Of a stretch of DNA of 64,000 bases, positions 41,619-50,510 are shown piece after piece (positions within the stretch are counted from its first letter, which is position 1; every line of letters begins with the position of its first letter). The translations under genes and the position numbers were made by a program. The stretch is taken from assembly GCF_024648825.1 (NCBI RefSeq), contig NZ_JANBBE010000018.1, positions 1 through 64,000 of the forward strand, in the 5' to 3' direction. Origin of the DNA: Lentzea californiensis. Lineage in GTDB: Bacteria > Actinomycetota > Actinomycetes > Mycobacteriales > Pseudonocardiaceae. The notes beneath the pieces were generated by a model, which did no database searches, was not told the DNA's origin, and saw nothing but the letters and a program-made list of their open reading frames with translations.

Positions 41619-42482
41619 CTAAACGACACCGACGGTGAACGCAGCCCGGTGCAGCTTGCCGCCGTGGACGAACTCCAGGAACAGCCGGTACTCGCCCCGA
41701 TCGGCGAACACCGCCTGGAAGCTCAGCTCACCGTTGTCCAACGGGATCCCCGCCAGCTCGACCGGATGCAGGTGCGTGGCCGACAGCAACATGGTGTGGA
41801 AGCCGGTCATGTGCCCGTTGGCGCCGAGGTGCGGTTCCAACGAGCTCACCGGCTTGCCGTCCGGCGCGCGGATCGACAGCCGGAGCGCGTGCGTGCTCAT
41901 CGGCTTGGGCTGACCCTCGTCCACGCGCACCACGGTGTAGCCGTCGGTGGTGGTCGCGCCGGCCTCGGGTGCGGGAACCGGCACCACCGTCGTGTCGCCG
42001 GGGACGCTGAACGGCACGCCCAGCACCACCGGGTGGCGCGGGTCCTGCGTGTCGAGCGGCACGAACTCGGCGAACATCCGGTAGACGCCCCCGTCGGGCA
42101 GCGAGAGCTCGGTGCGCCAGGTGTCGCCGTCCAGGACGGGGTGCAGGTGCTCGAAGACGAACATGTCCTCGCGAACCGAGAAGAAGTGCATCTGCTTCGT
42201 CTGGTTGTCGAGGAACCTGGTGACGGGCTTGTTCGTGCCGTCGAGGATGCGGAACGCCACCGGCACGGCCGTGCCTCGCGTGCCGGGCGTGGTGACCGGC
42301 TCGAAGCGGTAGCCGCTCTCCACATCGGACAGACCGTCGCTGTGCGCGGCGGGGACCACGGCGCCCATGTTCTGGTGCTGCATCGGCGGTGCGGACCGGG
42401 CGAACACCATGATGCCGCCGCCCGCCACCACGGCGACCGCGAGCAGGGCGAACATCCAGTCGACGAGGCTGAGCTTGCGCAT
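41619..42482 (-). CDS. Membrane-anchored extracytoplasmic protein, His-rich loops
   Basis: 287 residues from ATG 42482, after the ribosome site GGAG. One hydrophobic helix near the start (DWMFALLAVAVVAGGGIMVF, seen as MFALLAVAVVAGGGIMV) anchors it; the rest is a predicted beta-rich exterior domain. Two His-containing clusters, FVFEHLHPV and GHMTGFHTMLL with THLHP, could bind a metal such as copper. No named family is certain. It is encoded downstream of the LVIVD-type secreted protein, past a strong hairpin. Confidence 0.7.
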   Translation of the reverse strand: MRKLSLVDWMFALLAVAVVAGGGIMVFARSAPPMQHQNMGAVVPAAHSDGLSDVESGYRFEPVTTPGTRGTAVPVAFRILDGTNKPVTRFLDNQTKQMHFFSVREDMFVFEHLHPVLDGDTWRTELSLPDGGVYRMFAEFVPLDTQDPRHPVVLGVPFSVPGDTTVVPVPAPEAGATTTDGYTVVRVDEGQPKPMSTHALRLSIRAPDGKPVSSLEPHLGANGHMTGFHTMLLSATHLHPVELAGIPLDNGELSFQAVFADRGEYRLFLEFVHGGKLHRAAFTVGVV

Positions 42483-42497
42483 GACGACTCCTCGATG

Positions 42498-42529
42498 CGC
42501 GGGTGGGCGGCGACGGCCGCCCACCCGCG
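42498..42529 (-). terminator. Perfect 14-bp hairpin downstream of the LVIVD-type gene
   Basis: CGCGGGTGGGCGGC pairs with GCCGCCCACCCGCG around a four-base loop, just past the stop of the gene at 42535 and ahead of the next gene. No T run. It would separate the two genes transcriptionally or attenuate readthrough. Confidence 0.65.
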
Positions 42530-42534
42530 TCAGG

Positions 42535-44187
42535 TCAGAACTGAAGGCTCCACGCGTCGATGTAGCCGACGTCGGAGCTGGCCACGTCCTGCACCTTGAG
42601 CTGCCAGGAGCCGGCGGCGTCCTCGGCGCCGGCGTTCACCTCGTAGGTGGTCAGCACGTTGTCACCGGAGTCGTTGCCGGAACCCTTGAGGCGGAACGAG
42701 GTCCCGTCCGGCGCGACGAGGTCGACCACCAGGTCCCCGCGGTACGGGTGCTTGATGTCGACGTTGACCTTCAGGGCCGCCGGGGCCTTGCCGGGCACGC
42801 CGGAGACCGAGACGGACGACGTGACCGCCGCTCCCCTGTCCGGGATCTGCACGTCCGCGGTGTTCTCGAACTTGCCGCCCACAGGCGGCGGCTCGACGGC
42901 GCCGAGGTTGGGCTTGACCACGACCAGGCCCTGCTCGATGCCGTTCACCAGGACGATGCCGCTGGCGAAGTACGGGTAGTTGCTCCACGCCCCGTTGAAC
43001 TTCGCCTCGTTCGCGGCCGGGTAGATGTCGAAGAACCCGGCCTCGGTCAGCTGCGCCGAAGCGACGCCGCTGACGTCGAGGATGCGCAACCCGGCCTGGT
43101 AGTTGGCCTGGTAGGAGTACTTGCCCTTGATGTACTGGTTGTGGTCGATCGCCGTGGCCGGCGAGTTGTACACGCCGGTGTGGACCGGGTTCGCGAGGCT
43201 CGCCAGGTCCCAGATGTAGGTCTTGGTGCGCTTGTCGGTGCCGCGCGACTCGTCCAGCTCGTCGTCGAGCAGGAAGTACCGCTGGTCCTCGGTCAGCCAG
43301 CCCTGGTGCGAGTACTGCGCGCCGGAGTAGGCCTTGCGCGAGATCTGGACCGGCCTGGCCTTGTCGGTCACGTCGACGATCGTCAGCGTGTCCTCGTTGG
43401 AGTTGAAGCAGATCTCCCGGCCGCGGTAGGTCGCGTCCGGCCCGCGGTAGACGACGCACTGGTTGTCGTGCGTGTAGCCGTCCTGGGAGACGCAGCCCGC
43501 GTTCTTCGGCGACTTCGGCGTGCGGATGTCGACCATGTGCGGGCCGCCGCTGCACGTGTTGGAGCCGATCGCGTACGCGTACCCGGTCTCCTCGTTGATG
43601 GCGATGTTGTGCGCCGGGCCGAACTCCTTGTACAGGGCGTCGGCGGTGAACGTCTGCGGCGTGGTGATCGTCCGCAGGCGGGTCAGGTCGAACACCTGCA
43701 TGCCGTGGCCGGTGATGAAGTCGGCGACGATGAAGGCGTGGTCCTTGTAGACCTTCATGTCGCGCCACGAGCTGCTGCCGCCGTTGGACGGCAGGTTGCC
43801 CAGGAACTTCGGCGCGGTCGGCGTGCTGACGTCGACGAACGCGGTGCCGTTGGTGCGGCCGACGACCGCGTACTCCTTGCCGGAGGACGGGTCGGTCCAG
43901 CCCCAGATATCGTTGCCGTTGCCACCGCCCATCGCGGACAGGGGCAGCACGCTGAGCAGGTCGACGTTCTTGCAGGGGTAGATGTCGGCCTTGCCGTTGA
44001 CGCACGGGACGCCGGCGGCCTGGCCGGAGACGGCGTGCCGGTCGGCGGGCAGGTGGTCGGCCAGGAAGGTCCTGGCGGCGGCCTGGCCCTCCGCGGTGGT
44101 GGGGTCGTGGGCTGAGGCGCCCGTCATCGAGAGGGCGACCGCTGAGACCGTCAAGACGGCCAGCGCCCCCATGCGCAGGGATTTCAT
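42535..44187 (-). CDS. Secreted LVIVD-type beta-propeller protein with P-domain
   Basis: 550 residues from ATG 44187 with AAGGAG upstream. Signal peptide to about residue 26 (TGASAHD). A six- or seven-bladed propeller-like region follows, with choice-of-anchor-B features: GRTNGTAFVDVSTPTAPK, MQVFDLTRL, LTIVDVTDKARPV and LRILDVSG. From about residue 440 a proprotein-convertase P-domain is seen (VNVDIKHPYRGDLVVDLVAP and WQLKVQDVASSDVGYIDAW in part). No protease catalytic domain, so it is probably a surface binding protein. Function unknown. Confidence 0.82.
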   Translation of the reverse strand: MKSLRMGALAVLTVSAVALSMTGASAHDPTTAEGQAAARTFLADHLPADRHAVSGQAAGVPCVNGKADIYPCKNVDLLSVLPLSAMGGGNGNDIWGWTDPSSGKEYAVVGRTNGTAFVDVSTPTAPKFLGNLPSNGGSSSWRDMKVYKDHAFIVADFITGHGMQVFDLTRLRTITTPQTFTADALYKEFGPAHNIAINEETGYAYAIGSNTCSGGPHMVDIRTPKSPKNAGCVSQDGYTHDNQCVVYRGPDATYRGREICFNSNEDTLTIVDVTDKARPVQISRKAYSGAQYSHQGWLTEDQRYFLLDDELDESRGTDKRTKTYIWDLASLANPVHTGVYNSPATAIDHNQYIKGKYSYQANYQAGLRILDVSGVASAQLTEAGFFDIYPAANEAKFNGAWSNYPYFASGIVLVNGIEQGLVVVKPNLGAVEPPPVGGKFENTADVQIPDRGAAVTSSVSVSGVPGKAPAALKVNVDIKHPYRGDLVVDLVAPDGTSFRLKGSGNDSGDNVLTTYEVNAGAEDAAGSWQLKVQDVASSDVGYIDAWSLQF

Positions 44188-44322
44188 GTAGTTGGACTCC
44201 TTCGCACCGGGAAGCAGGGGGTTCCCGGTCACCAACAGACGGTAGAAGCGGCAGGTACTCCCCGTGAAGCGTCGTTCGTCTGGTTCGGGGTGGAATGTCG
44301 ATCAGCTCGATACGCTCGGGCC

Positions 44323-45768
44323 ATGGACAGCAGCCGCCAGAACCGCGTGCGCCAGGCGTTCGACGACTTCTTCGCGCCGGGTGAGCCGAAGTCGGGGAGC
44401 TGGGTGCTGGACCTGTTCCAGCGCACGGCGGAGACGGTGCCCGCCTACCGGAAGCTCTTGCGCGACAACGGGATCGAGCCGGCCACGATCCGGACGTTCG
44501 AGGACTTCCAGCGGTTGCCGTTGCTCGACAAGGCGAACTACCACGAGCGGTACCCGCTGCCGGAGCTCTGCCGCGACGGGAAGCTGGAGAACTGCGACAT
44601 GATCGCCGTGTCGTCGGGGTCGAGTGGCAGGCCGACGATCTGGCCGCGCGGCGTGGAGGACGAGCTGCACGTGGCGCGCCGGTTCGAGCAGGTGCTGGTG
44701 GACGGGTTCCGAGCGGACGAGCGCAGGACGCTGGCCGTGGTGTGCTTCCCACTCGGCACGTGGGTGGGCGGCCTGTTCACGCAGGCGTGCGTCCGGCACC
44801 TCGCCGCCAAGGGCTGCCCGATCACGGTGGTGGCGCCGGGCAACAACAAGGCCGAGATCCTGCGGGTGCTGCCGGAACTGGCGCCGCACTTCGAGCAGGT
44901 CGTGCTGCTGGGCTACCCGCCGTTCGTGAAGGACGTCGTCGACACGGGGCTCGCGCAGGGCGTCGACTGGCCCGCGTACCGGATCAAGCTGGTGCTGGCC
45001 GGTGAGGTGTTCAGCGAGCAGTGGCGCGACCTGGTGTCGCGGCGGGCAGGCATCGCGGACCCCGTCACCGACGTCGCGTCTCTCTACGGCACAGCGAATT
45101 CCGGCGTGCTGGGCAACGAGACCGCGCTGTCGGCGAGCATCCGCGGGTTCTTCGCCGCCCACCCGGAGAAGGCCCGGGAGGTCTTCGGCGACTCGCGGCT
45201 GCCGACGCTCGTGCAGTACGACCCGGCGAGCCGGTTCTTCGAGGTGCACGACGGCACACTGGTGTTCACCGCGGACGGCGGGATTCCGCTGATCCGCTAC
45301 CGGATCGCCGACGAGGGCGGGGTCCTCGGGCACGCGGAACTGCTGCAGTACTGCGCCCGCAACGGTTTCACTCCCCCTGCCGGGCCGGAGCTGCCGTTCG
45401 TGTTCCTGTTCGGGCGGTCGCTGTTCACGGTGTCGTTCTTCGGCGCGAACGTCTACCCGGAGAACGTGACGGTCGGCCTGGAGCAGCCCGGCATCAGCGA
45501 CGTGGTGACGGGGAAGTTCGTGATCGAGTCGGTCGAGGACGACGATCGCGACCGGTTGTTGCGGATCACCGTCGAGACCGCGCCGGGCGCCACGGCGGAC
45601 GCGGCGGTGATCGCCGAGGCGGTCCGGACCCAGCTGCTGCGGCTCAACAGCGAGTACGCGCACTACGTCCCGGCCGAACGGCAGTCGCCCGAAGTCGTGT
45701 TGCGTCCGCACGGCGATCCGGAGTACTTCCCGGCCGGAGAGAAACACAGGTACACCCGACGACCCTGA
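44323..45768 (+). CDS. Phenylacetate-CoA ligase-like adenylate-forming enzyme
   Basis: 481 residues, ATG 44323. The P-loop reads AVSSGSSGRPTIWPRG, the A5 region includes SLYGTANSGVL, and the N-terminal ETVPAYRKLL is typical of the PaaK/F390-synthetase group. A final mobile domain (about 390-481) is present with a Lys in the last segment EKHRYTRRP. Members activate aryl acids as CoA thioesters or AMP esters. It stands alone between a divergent secreted-protein gene and a terminator. It might take part in the aromatic locus 3 kb to the left, but no direct link is visible. Confidence 0.85.
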   Translation: MDSSRQNRVRQAFDDFFAPGEPKSGSWVLDLFQRTAETVPAYRKLLRDNGIEPATIRTFEDFQRLPLLDKANYHERYPLPELCRDGKLENCDMIAVSSGSSGRPTIWPRGVEDELHVARRFEQVLVDGFRADERRTLAVVCFPLGTWVGGLFTQACVRHLAAKGCPITVVAPGNNKAEILRVLPELAPHFEQVVLLGYPPFVKDVVDTGLAQGVDWPAYRIKLVLAGEVFSEQWRDLVSRRAGIADPVTDVASLYGTANSGVLGNETALSASIRGFFAAHPEKAREVFGDSRLPTLVQYDPASRFFEVHDGTLVFTADGGIPLIRYRIADEGGVLGHAELLQYCARNGFTPPAGPELPFVFLFGRSLFTVSFFGANVYPENVTVGLEQPGISDVVTGKFVIESVEDDDRDRLLRITVETAPGATADAAVIAEAVRTQLLRLNSEYAHYVPAERQSPEVVLRPHGDPEYFPAGEKHRYTRRP

Positions 45769-45803
45769 AAAGCGCTATTGCACCACGGAGCAATAGCTTT
45801 TCT
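45768..45803 (+). terminator. Rho-independent terminator
   Basis: AAAAGCGCTATTGC and GCAATAGCTTTT form an A- and T-flanked stem around a short loop, directly after the ligase stop. Confidence 0.8.
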
Positions 45804-45866
45804 CCGCTTCCCCTCCCTGCTTAAAGTGGCGTCGGCCGAATTCTTTTTGGTTTAGGGAGGAATCCT

Positions 45867-46325
45867 TTGAGGTTCGTTCGGCGTATTTTGCTGGCGTTGA
45901 TGCCACTCGCCATGCTCTTCACCGTCGCGGTCGCTGCCCCGAGCGCGCAGGCGGAGGCTCCGGTCGCGCAGGCCGCCGTGGTGGGCGCCGCCTACGACAG
46001 CGAGACCGGCCAGGCTCTCGCCGCCTGGGACTGCGACACCGCACACGTCTGCTTCTGGAACGGCTTCGGCGGCACCGGCGGCCGGTGCATGTGGGACGTG
46101 GCGGACACCGACTGGACCGCGGCGCCCTACACGTGCTCATGGGCTACGACCAAGGAGGTCAAGTCCGTCTACAACCGGGGGACGTCCGCCGCCACGGGCG
46201 TCGCGTTCTACCGCAACACCGGGCACAACAACCGGATCGGTTGCACGAAGCAGGGCAAGAAGGGTGATCTCGCCGGCACCTACCAGGTCCGTTCGCACAA
46301 GTGGATCAGCACCAGCTGCGGCTGA
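45867..46325 (+). CDS. Secreted peptidase-inhibitor I36-like protein (crystallin fold)
   Basis: 152 residues. The start is a TTG at 45867, supported by GGGAGG six bases upstream and by the signal peptide that follows (MRFVRRILLALMPLAML, cleavage near AQAEA). The mature part has six cysteines in CDTAHVCFW, GGRCMWD, YTCSW, GCTKQ and STSCG, and the Gly/Phe/Trp pattern of the actinobacterial I36 inhibitors and beta/gamma-crystallin-like proteins. Role: extracellular protease inhibitor, by family resemblance. Confidence 0.8.
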   Translation: MRFVRRILLALMPLAMLFTVAVAAPSAQAEAPVAQAAVVGAAYDSETGQALAAWDCDTAHVCFWNGFGGTGGRCMWDVADTDWTAAPYTCSWATTKEVKSVYNRGTSAATGVAFYRNTGHNNRIGCTKQGKKGDLAGTYQVRSHKWISTSCG

Positions 46326-46449
46326 TCGGGCTCAATAGCACAGAACCGGGCGCGGGACACTGGTCCCGCGTCCGGTTTTCGTTGCGCGATTCGGCGGAGT
46401 GACACGCCCAGTATCGTTGTGCGCGGTGACCTGGACTGGGGAGGTTGCT

Positions 46450-47430
46450 GTGTTGCGCATCCATTTTTCCACTGGTGATCTGGAGCGTACGCAGGTAGCG
46501 GAAAGGGTGGATCCACTCTGGGAAATGGTGTTCAGCCGGCTTCGGCTGACCGAACTGGACAACGGGTTGTTGCTGCAGCCGTGGCTTCGTCACGTCCGCC
46601 GCAACGGGGACCGGCAGGTGATCACGTCCGGCGTTCGCATGCTGTCCGTGCTCGCACCGCTCGGTCCGTACTTCCCGGACTTCCTCACACCGCCCGAGGG
46701 TGCGCAAGGACTGGGGAGCGCGCTCGCCGCGATCCGGTCCACACCCCGGCACCGGCTGCGAGAGGAGTTCCGGCGGCTGGAGGAGGTGCGGCCGGTTCCG
46801 GAGTGGACGCGTCCGCTGGCGGCGGGCGACGGCGAGTCCCTGATGGGCCTCACCGAGGCGCTCATCCGGTACCACCGCGAGGTGATCGAGCCGTACGGCG
46901 ATCTGATCGACGAGGCGGTCGAGACCGATCGGGTGCACCGCAACGGTCTCGCGTGTGACGTCGAGGGGTTGCTGCGGGGCATGTGGCCGTTGATGAACTG
47001 GCGGGCGCCGGTGCTGGAGGTCCAGTACGCGCACGACCGGGACCTGTACCTCAACGGGCGCGGGCTGCGGCTGGTGCCGTCGTACTTCTGCCGCCGCACA
47101 CCGGTCGCGTTCGCTGATCCGGGGCTGCCGCCGACCGTGGTGTACCCGTTGCACCACGACTGGACGTGGCAGCGTCAGCTCGCGAGCGGACGGCGTGAGC
47201 AGGGCGCGCTCGCGGCGTTGCTCGGCACGACCCGGTCGGCGGTGCTGGCGGCCGTCGGTGCCGGGGCCACGACGACCGAGCTGGCGGAACGCCTCGGCGC
47301 GTCACCGTCGTCGGTCAGCCGGCACACGACGGTGCTGCGGGAGGCGGGGTTGCTGACGACGGAAAGGCAGGGGTTGTCCGTGCTGCACCAGCGAACGCTG
47401 CTGGGGTCGGCCCTGCTCGGCAAGAACTGA
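46450..47430 (+). CDS. ArsR-type winged-helix regulator with N-terminal DUF5937-like domain
   Basis: 326 residues, GTG 46450. The first 230 residues are a conserved actinobacterial domain starting LRIHFSTGDLERTQVAE and LWEMVFSRLRL. A C-terminal winged-helix (about 250-326) has AVLAAVGAGATTTELAERLG and SPSSVSRHTTVLREAGLLT with wing RQGLSVLHQRT. It is probably a sensor-regulator, but the signal and the target genes are unknown. It converges on lnt across a strong hairpin. Confidence 0.82.
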   Translation: MLRIHFSTGDLERTQVAERVDPLWEMVFSRLRLTELDNGLLLQPWLRHVRRNGDRQVITSGVRMLSVLAPLGPYFPDFLTPPEGAQGLGSALAAIRSTPRHRLREEFRRLEEVRPVPEWTRPLAAGDGESLMGLTEALIRYHREVIEPYGDLIDEAVETDRVHRNGLACDVEGLLRGMWPLMNWRAPVLEVQYAHDRDLYLNGRGLRLVPSYFCRRTPVAFADPGLPPTVVYPLHHDWTWQRQLASGRREQGALAALLGTTRSAVLAAVGAGATTTELAERLGASPSSVSRHTTVLREAGLLTTERQGLSVLHQRTLLGSALLGKN

Positions 47431-47477
47431 GTTCGCGTCGCGCGAGACCGGAGCGCCGGAGAGGTGGTTGCGGTCGC

Positions 47478-47521
47478 GGGTGTGGGTTCCAGGTTCCCGC
47501 GGGAGCCTGGAACCCACACCC
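47478..47521. terminator. Bidirectional terminator between regulator and lnt
   Basis: GGGTGTGGGTTCCAGG pairs with CCTGGAACCCACACCC around a GC loop, in the gap between convergent genes. Confidence 0.75.
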
Positions 47522-47526
47522 GTCGC

Positions 47527-49005
47527 TCAGTCCTGGCTTGCCGGGGAGCCTGTCGACCTTCGCGCCCGCCGTGACCACAACCCGGCCACGCACGCGGCCA
47601 GCGCCAAGCCCGTGAGCAGGACGTGGATCGCGGCGCCGAACCGCGTCGCGAACGTCACGTCCGTGCGCAACGGCACGGTGTCCACCATCAGGTCGTCGGT
47701 GAACATCCCGGTCGACCGCACGACGCTGCCGTCCGGCCGCACCACCGCGCTCACGCCGCTGATCGCCGCGACCACGACCGCACGGCCGTGTTCGATCGCG
47801 CGCAGGCGGGCCATCCCGAGCTGCTGGTAGGTCATCTCGCCGCGGCCGTACCAGGCGTTGTTCGTCGGCACGACCAGGAGCTGGGCGCCGCCGGCGGCGC
47901 TTTCCCGCAGCACGTAGTCGTAGGCGACCTCGTAACAGATGCCGACGCCCACGCGCGTGCCCGCGATGTCCAGCACACCCGGTTCGGTGCCCGCGTCGAG
48001 ATCGGGCTGGTCCGCGAACGGCGTGAAGATCCGGGCGAGCGGGCGCAGCGGGATGTGCTCGGCGAACGGGACGAGCTCCTGCTTCGCGTACGACTCCCCC
48101 GCGCCGGCCTTCGGATCCCACGTGATGACGGAGTTCTGCCCGTCGCGCAGTGCGCTCACCAGGGTCGGCACGCCGAGGTCGGCGATGGCCGCGTCGAGCA
48201 CCGGGTCTCGGTCACGGGTCCTGGTCGCGCTCTCCGGCCACACCACGAGGTCCGGCTTCGGCAGTGCGCCGCCGCGGACCAGCGCGGCCAGTTCCGCGGT
48301 CTTGCGCAGGTGGTTGTCGCGCAGGGTGGCGCCCTCGGTGAGCAGGCCGAGGCCGAGGTCGGGGGCGTTGCCCTGCACGACCGCCACGGTCCGCTCGCCG
48401 GTCTGCGCCTCGATCGAGATCAACGGGCTCACGGCGAGCGAGGCGACGACCGGCACCAGCGCCCAGGCGCGGGTCCACCGCGGGAACCAGGCGGCCAGGC
48501 CGAACCCGGTGAACACCACGGCGAACGTGACGAGCGGCGCGCCACCGAGCACGGCGAGCCGCGCGAACGGCCCGTCGACCTGGCCGAACGCGACACGGCC
48601 CCACGGGAAGCCGTTGAACGGGATCAGCCCGCGCAGGGTCTCCTGCAGCACGAACAGCAGCGCCGCCCACACCGGAGCCGCCGGCAGCCGCGTGACCAGC
48701 GGGAACAGCGCGCAGACACCGCAGATGAACAACGCCATCAACGCGCTGAGCACCAGCCACGGCCAAGGCCCGAAGTCGTTGCCCAGGAAGTGCTGGATCC
48801 ACCACAGGTGCGGCAGGAAGAACGCGAGTCCGAACGCGAACCCGAGACCGGCGCTGCGACGGGCGCCCGCGCCCTTCAGCACCAGCCAGAACACCACGAA
48901 CGCCGGAACGGCGAGCCACCAGAGCGTGCGCGGCGGGAAGCTCAGGGCCAGCGCGCCGCCGGCCACCGCCGCCGCGCCGTAGCGGGCGAGATCAGGCTTG
49001 CGCAA
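47527..49005 (-). CDS. lnt: Apolipoprotein N-acyltransferase
   Basis: 492 residues from TTG 49005, overlapping the mptB stop by 14 bases. Adds the third acyl chain to lipoproteins at the membrane. About seven membrane helices (residues 1-200 and one at the end) flank a nitrilase-fold domain. The catalytic triad is Glu in LVPFAEHIPLRPL, Lys in YAKQEL and Cys in VGICYEVAYD. PFNGFPWGR, typical of the family, is present. A polyprenol-phosphomannose synthase domain is not fused here. Confidence 0.92.
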   Translation of the reverse strand: MRKPDLARYGAAAVAGGALALSFPPRTLWWLAVPAFVVFWLVLKGAGARRSAGLGFAFGLAFFLPHLWWIQHFLGNDFGPWPWLVLSALMALFICGVCALFPLVTRLPAAPVWAALLFVLQETLRGLIPFNGFPWGRVAFGQVDGPFARLAVLGGAPLVTFAVVFTGFGLAAWFPRWTRAWALVPVVASLAVSPLISIEAQTGERTVAVVQGNAPDLGLGLLTEGATLRDNHLRKTAELAALVRGGALPKPDLVVWPESATRTRDRDPVLDAAIADLGVPTLVSALRDGQNSVITWDPKAGAGESYAKQELVPFAEHIPLRPLARIFTPFADQPDLDAGTEPGVLDIAGTRVGVGICYEVAYDYVLRESAAGGAQLLVVPTNNAWYGRGEMTYQQLGMARLRAIEHGRAVVVAAISGVSAVVRPDGSVVRSTGMFTDDLMVDTVPLRTDVTFATRFGAAIHVLLTGLALAACVAGLWSRRARRSTGSPASQD

Positions 49006-50443
49006 CGGACACCCTCGCCCGGCGCAGGACGAGGTACGCGCCGCCGACGAGTGCGATCCCGACGACGTAGGCACCGACCAGCTCGGGCACGCGGCCCGCG
49101 AAGTTGCCCGCGAGCGGCGGCACCAGCAGTGCGAACACCCCGGCGAGCACGGCGACCCGCGTCCGCCACGGCCCCACCGGCAGGCACGCCGCCAGCGGCA
49201 GCACGGCCCACAGCAGGTACCACGGCTGGATCACCGGCCCCAGCACCACGATCACGCTCATCATCATTCCCAGCGACGTCACCTCGGAGATCCGTCCGCG
49301 CAGCTGGCGGCCCAACAGCACCGCCACTCCACACAGGATCAGCACGAGCCCCGCGATCCGTGCCGAGGAGATCATCGCCTGCCCGGCCTGCGGGCCGGAC
49401 ACCGCACCCGCCAGATAGCCGGGCCAGTTCGTCGGCGCCATCCAGCTGTTGACCTTCGACGGCGTGCCGAGCGCCTGCACCCAGCCGAACCCGGACCCGC
49501 CGGCCAGCGACGTCACGACCGACACCACCCCGGCGGCCACGACCATGGCGAAGCCCGCCGTGACGAACCTGATCCAGCCACCGCCCAGCCTGCGCGCCAG
49601 AGCGGTACCGACGACCGCGAACGCCACCAGCGCGGGCAGCTTGACCTGCGCCCCCAGTCCGATGAGGACGACACCGGCCGTGTACTGCCACCACTTCAGT
49701 TCGGGCAGCGCCTGCAACGCGACCACGGTGCCGGACAGCATGAGACCGAGCATCAGCGCGTCGTTGTGGACACCGCCGATGAGATGCCACAGCACCAACG
49801 GGTTCATCACGCCCAGCCACAACGCCGTGCGCTCCTGCACACCGGTCATGGCGGCGAGCCTGGGCACCGCCCACACGACGAGCAGCAGTCCGAGCGCGGC
49901 GACCAGCCGGTACAGCACGACGCCCAGGACGGGGTCGCCGCCGGTGACCTCGGTGATCGCCCGCTCGACCGTGGTGAACAACGGCCCGTACGGCGACGGC
50001 GTCTCACGCCAGTAGACGCCGACGCGTGCCACGGCCTCCGCGCTCGCGCCGGCCGCCGGGCTGACCACGTTGGGGTCGAGCCCCTTCGCGGCCACCTCGC
50101 CCTGGGCCAGGTAGCTGAAGACGTCCGCGCTGAACAGCGGCGGCGCCACCAGCAGCGGCGCGCACCACCAGGCCAGCGTCCGGCGCAGCCACCCCGGGTC
50201 CGGCCTGGTGCGGCCGAGCAGCGCCCAGGTCAGCACGACCAGACCGGCACCCGCGATCGCGACGCCCAGCGCCACCGCGCCACCGGTTCTGGCGCTCACG
50301 GCCCAGGCACCGGCGGTGAGCAGGAGCGCACCGCCGAAACCCGTCCAGCGCAACAGTTCCGGGGTGTCGGTGACGACCGCGGTCGGCCAGCGGTAGGTGA
50401 CGGTCTGCACGGGAGACACAGTGCTGCTTGGGCGGATCGTCAC
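48992..50443 (-). CDS. mptB: Polyprenol-phosphomannose-dependent alpha-1,6-mannosyltransferase, MptB-like
   Basis: 483 residues, about thirteen membrane helices, GT-C fold. The acidic loop is PLFSADVFSYLAQGEVA, followed by YWRETPSPYGPLFT and LWHLIGGVHNDALMLGLML, which match MptA/MptB enzymes of mycobacteria and corynebacteria. It builds the mannan core of lipomannan-type glycolipids outside the membrane. GTG 50443. The lnt gene starts within its last codons. Assignment to MptB rather than MptA is by resemblance. Confidence 0.82.
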   Translation of the reverse strand: MTIRPSSTVSPVQTVTYRWPTAVVTDTPELLRWTGFGGALLLTAGAWAVSARTGGAVALGVAIAGAGLVVLTWALLGRTRPDPGWLRRTLAWWCAPLLVAPPLFSADVFSYLAQGEVAAKGLDPNVVSPAAGASAEAVARVGVYWRETPSPYGPLFTTVERAITEVTGGDPVLGVVLYRLVAALGLLLVVWAVPRLAAMTGVQERTALWLGVMNPLVLWHLIGGVHNDALMLGLMLSGTVVALQALPELKWWQYTAGVVLIGLGAQVKLPALVAFAVVGTALARRLGGGWIRFVTAGFAMVVAAGVVSVVTSLAGGSGFGWVQALGTPSKVNSWMAPTNWPGYLAGAVSGPQAGQAMISSARIAGLVLILCGVAVLLGRQLRGRISEVTSLGMMMSVIVVLGPVIQPWYLLWAVLPLAACLPVGPWRTRVAVLAGVFALLVPPLAGNFAGRVPELVGAYVVGIALVGGAYLVLRRARVSVAQA

Positions 50444-50510
50444 GCGTCCGACCGTGGTCGCGTTCCCACGTACGACCTAAGGATGATCTTTTCTAATTGT
50501 GTGGAGCGGC

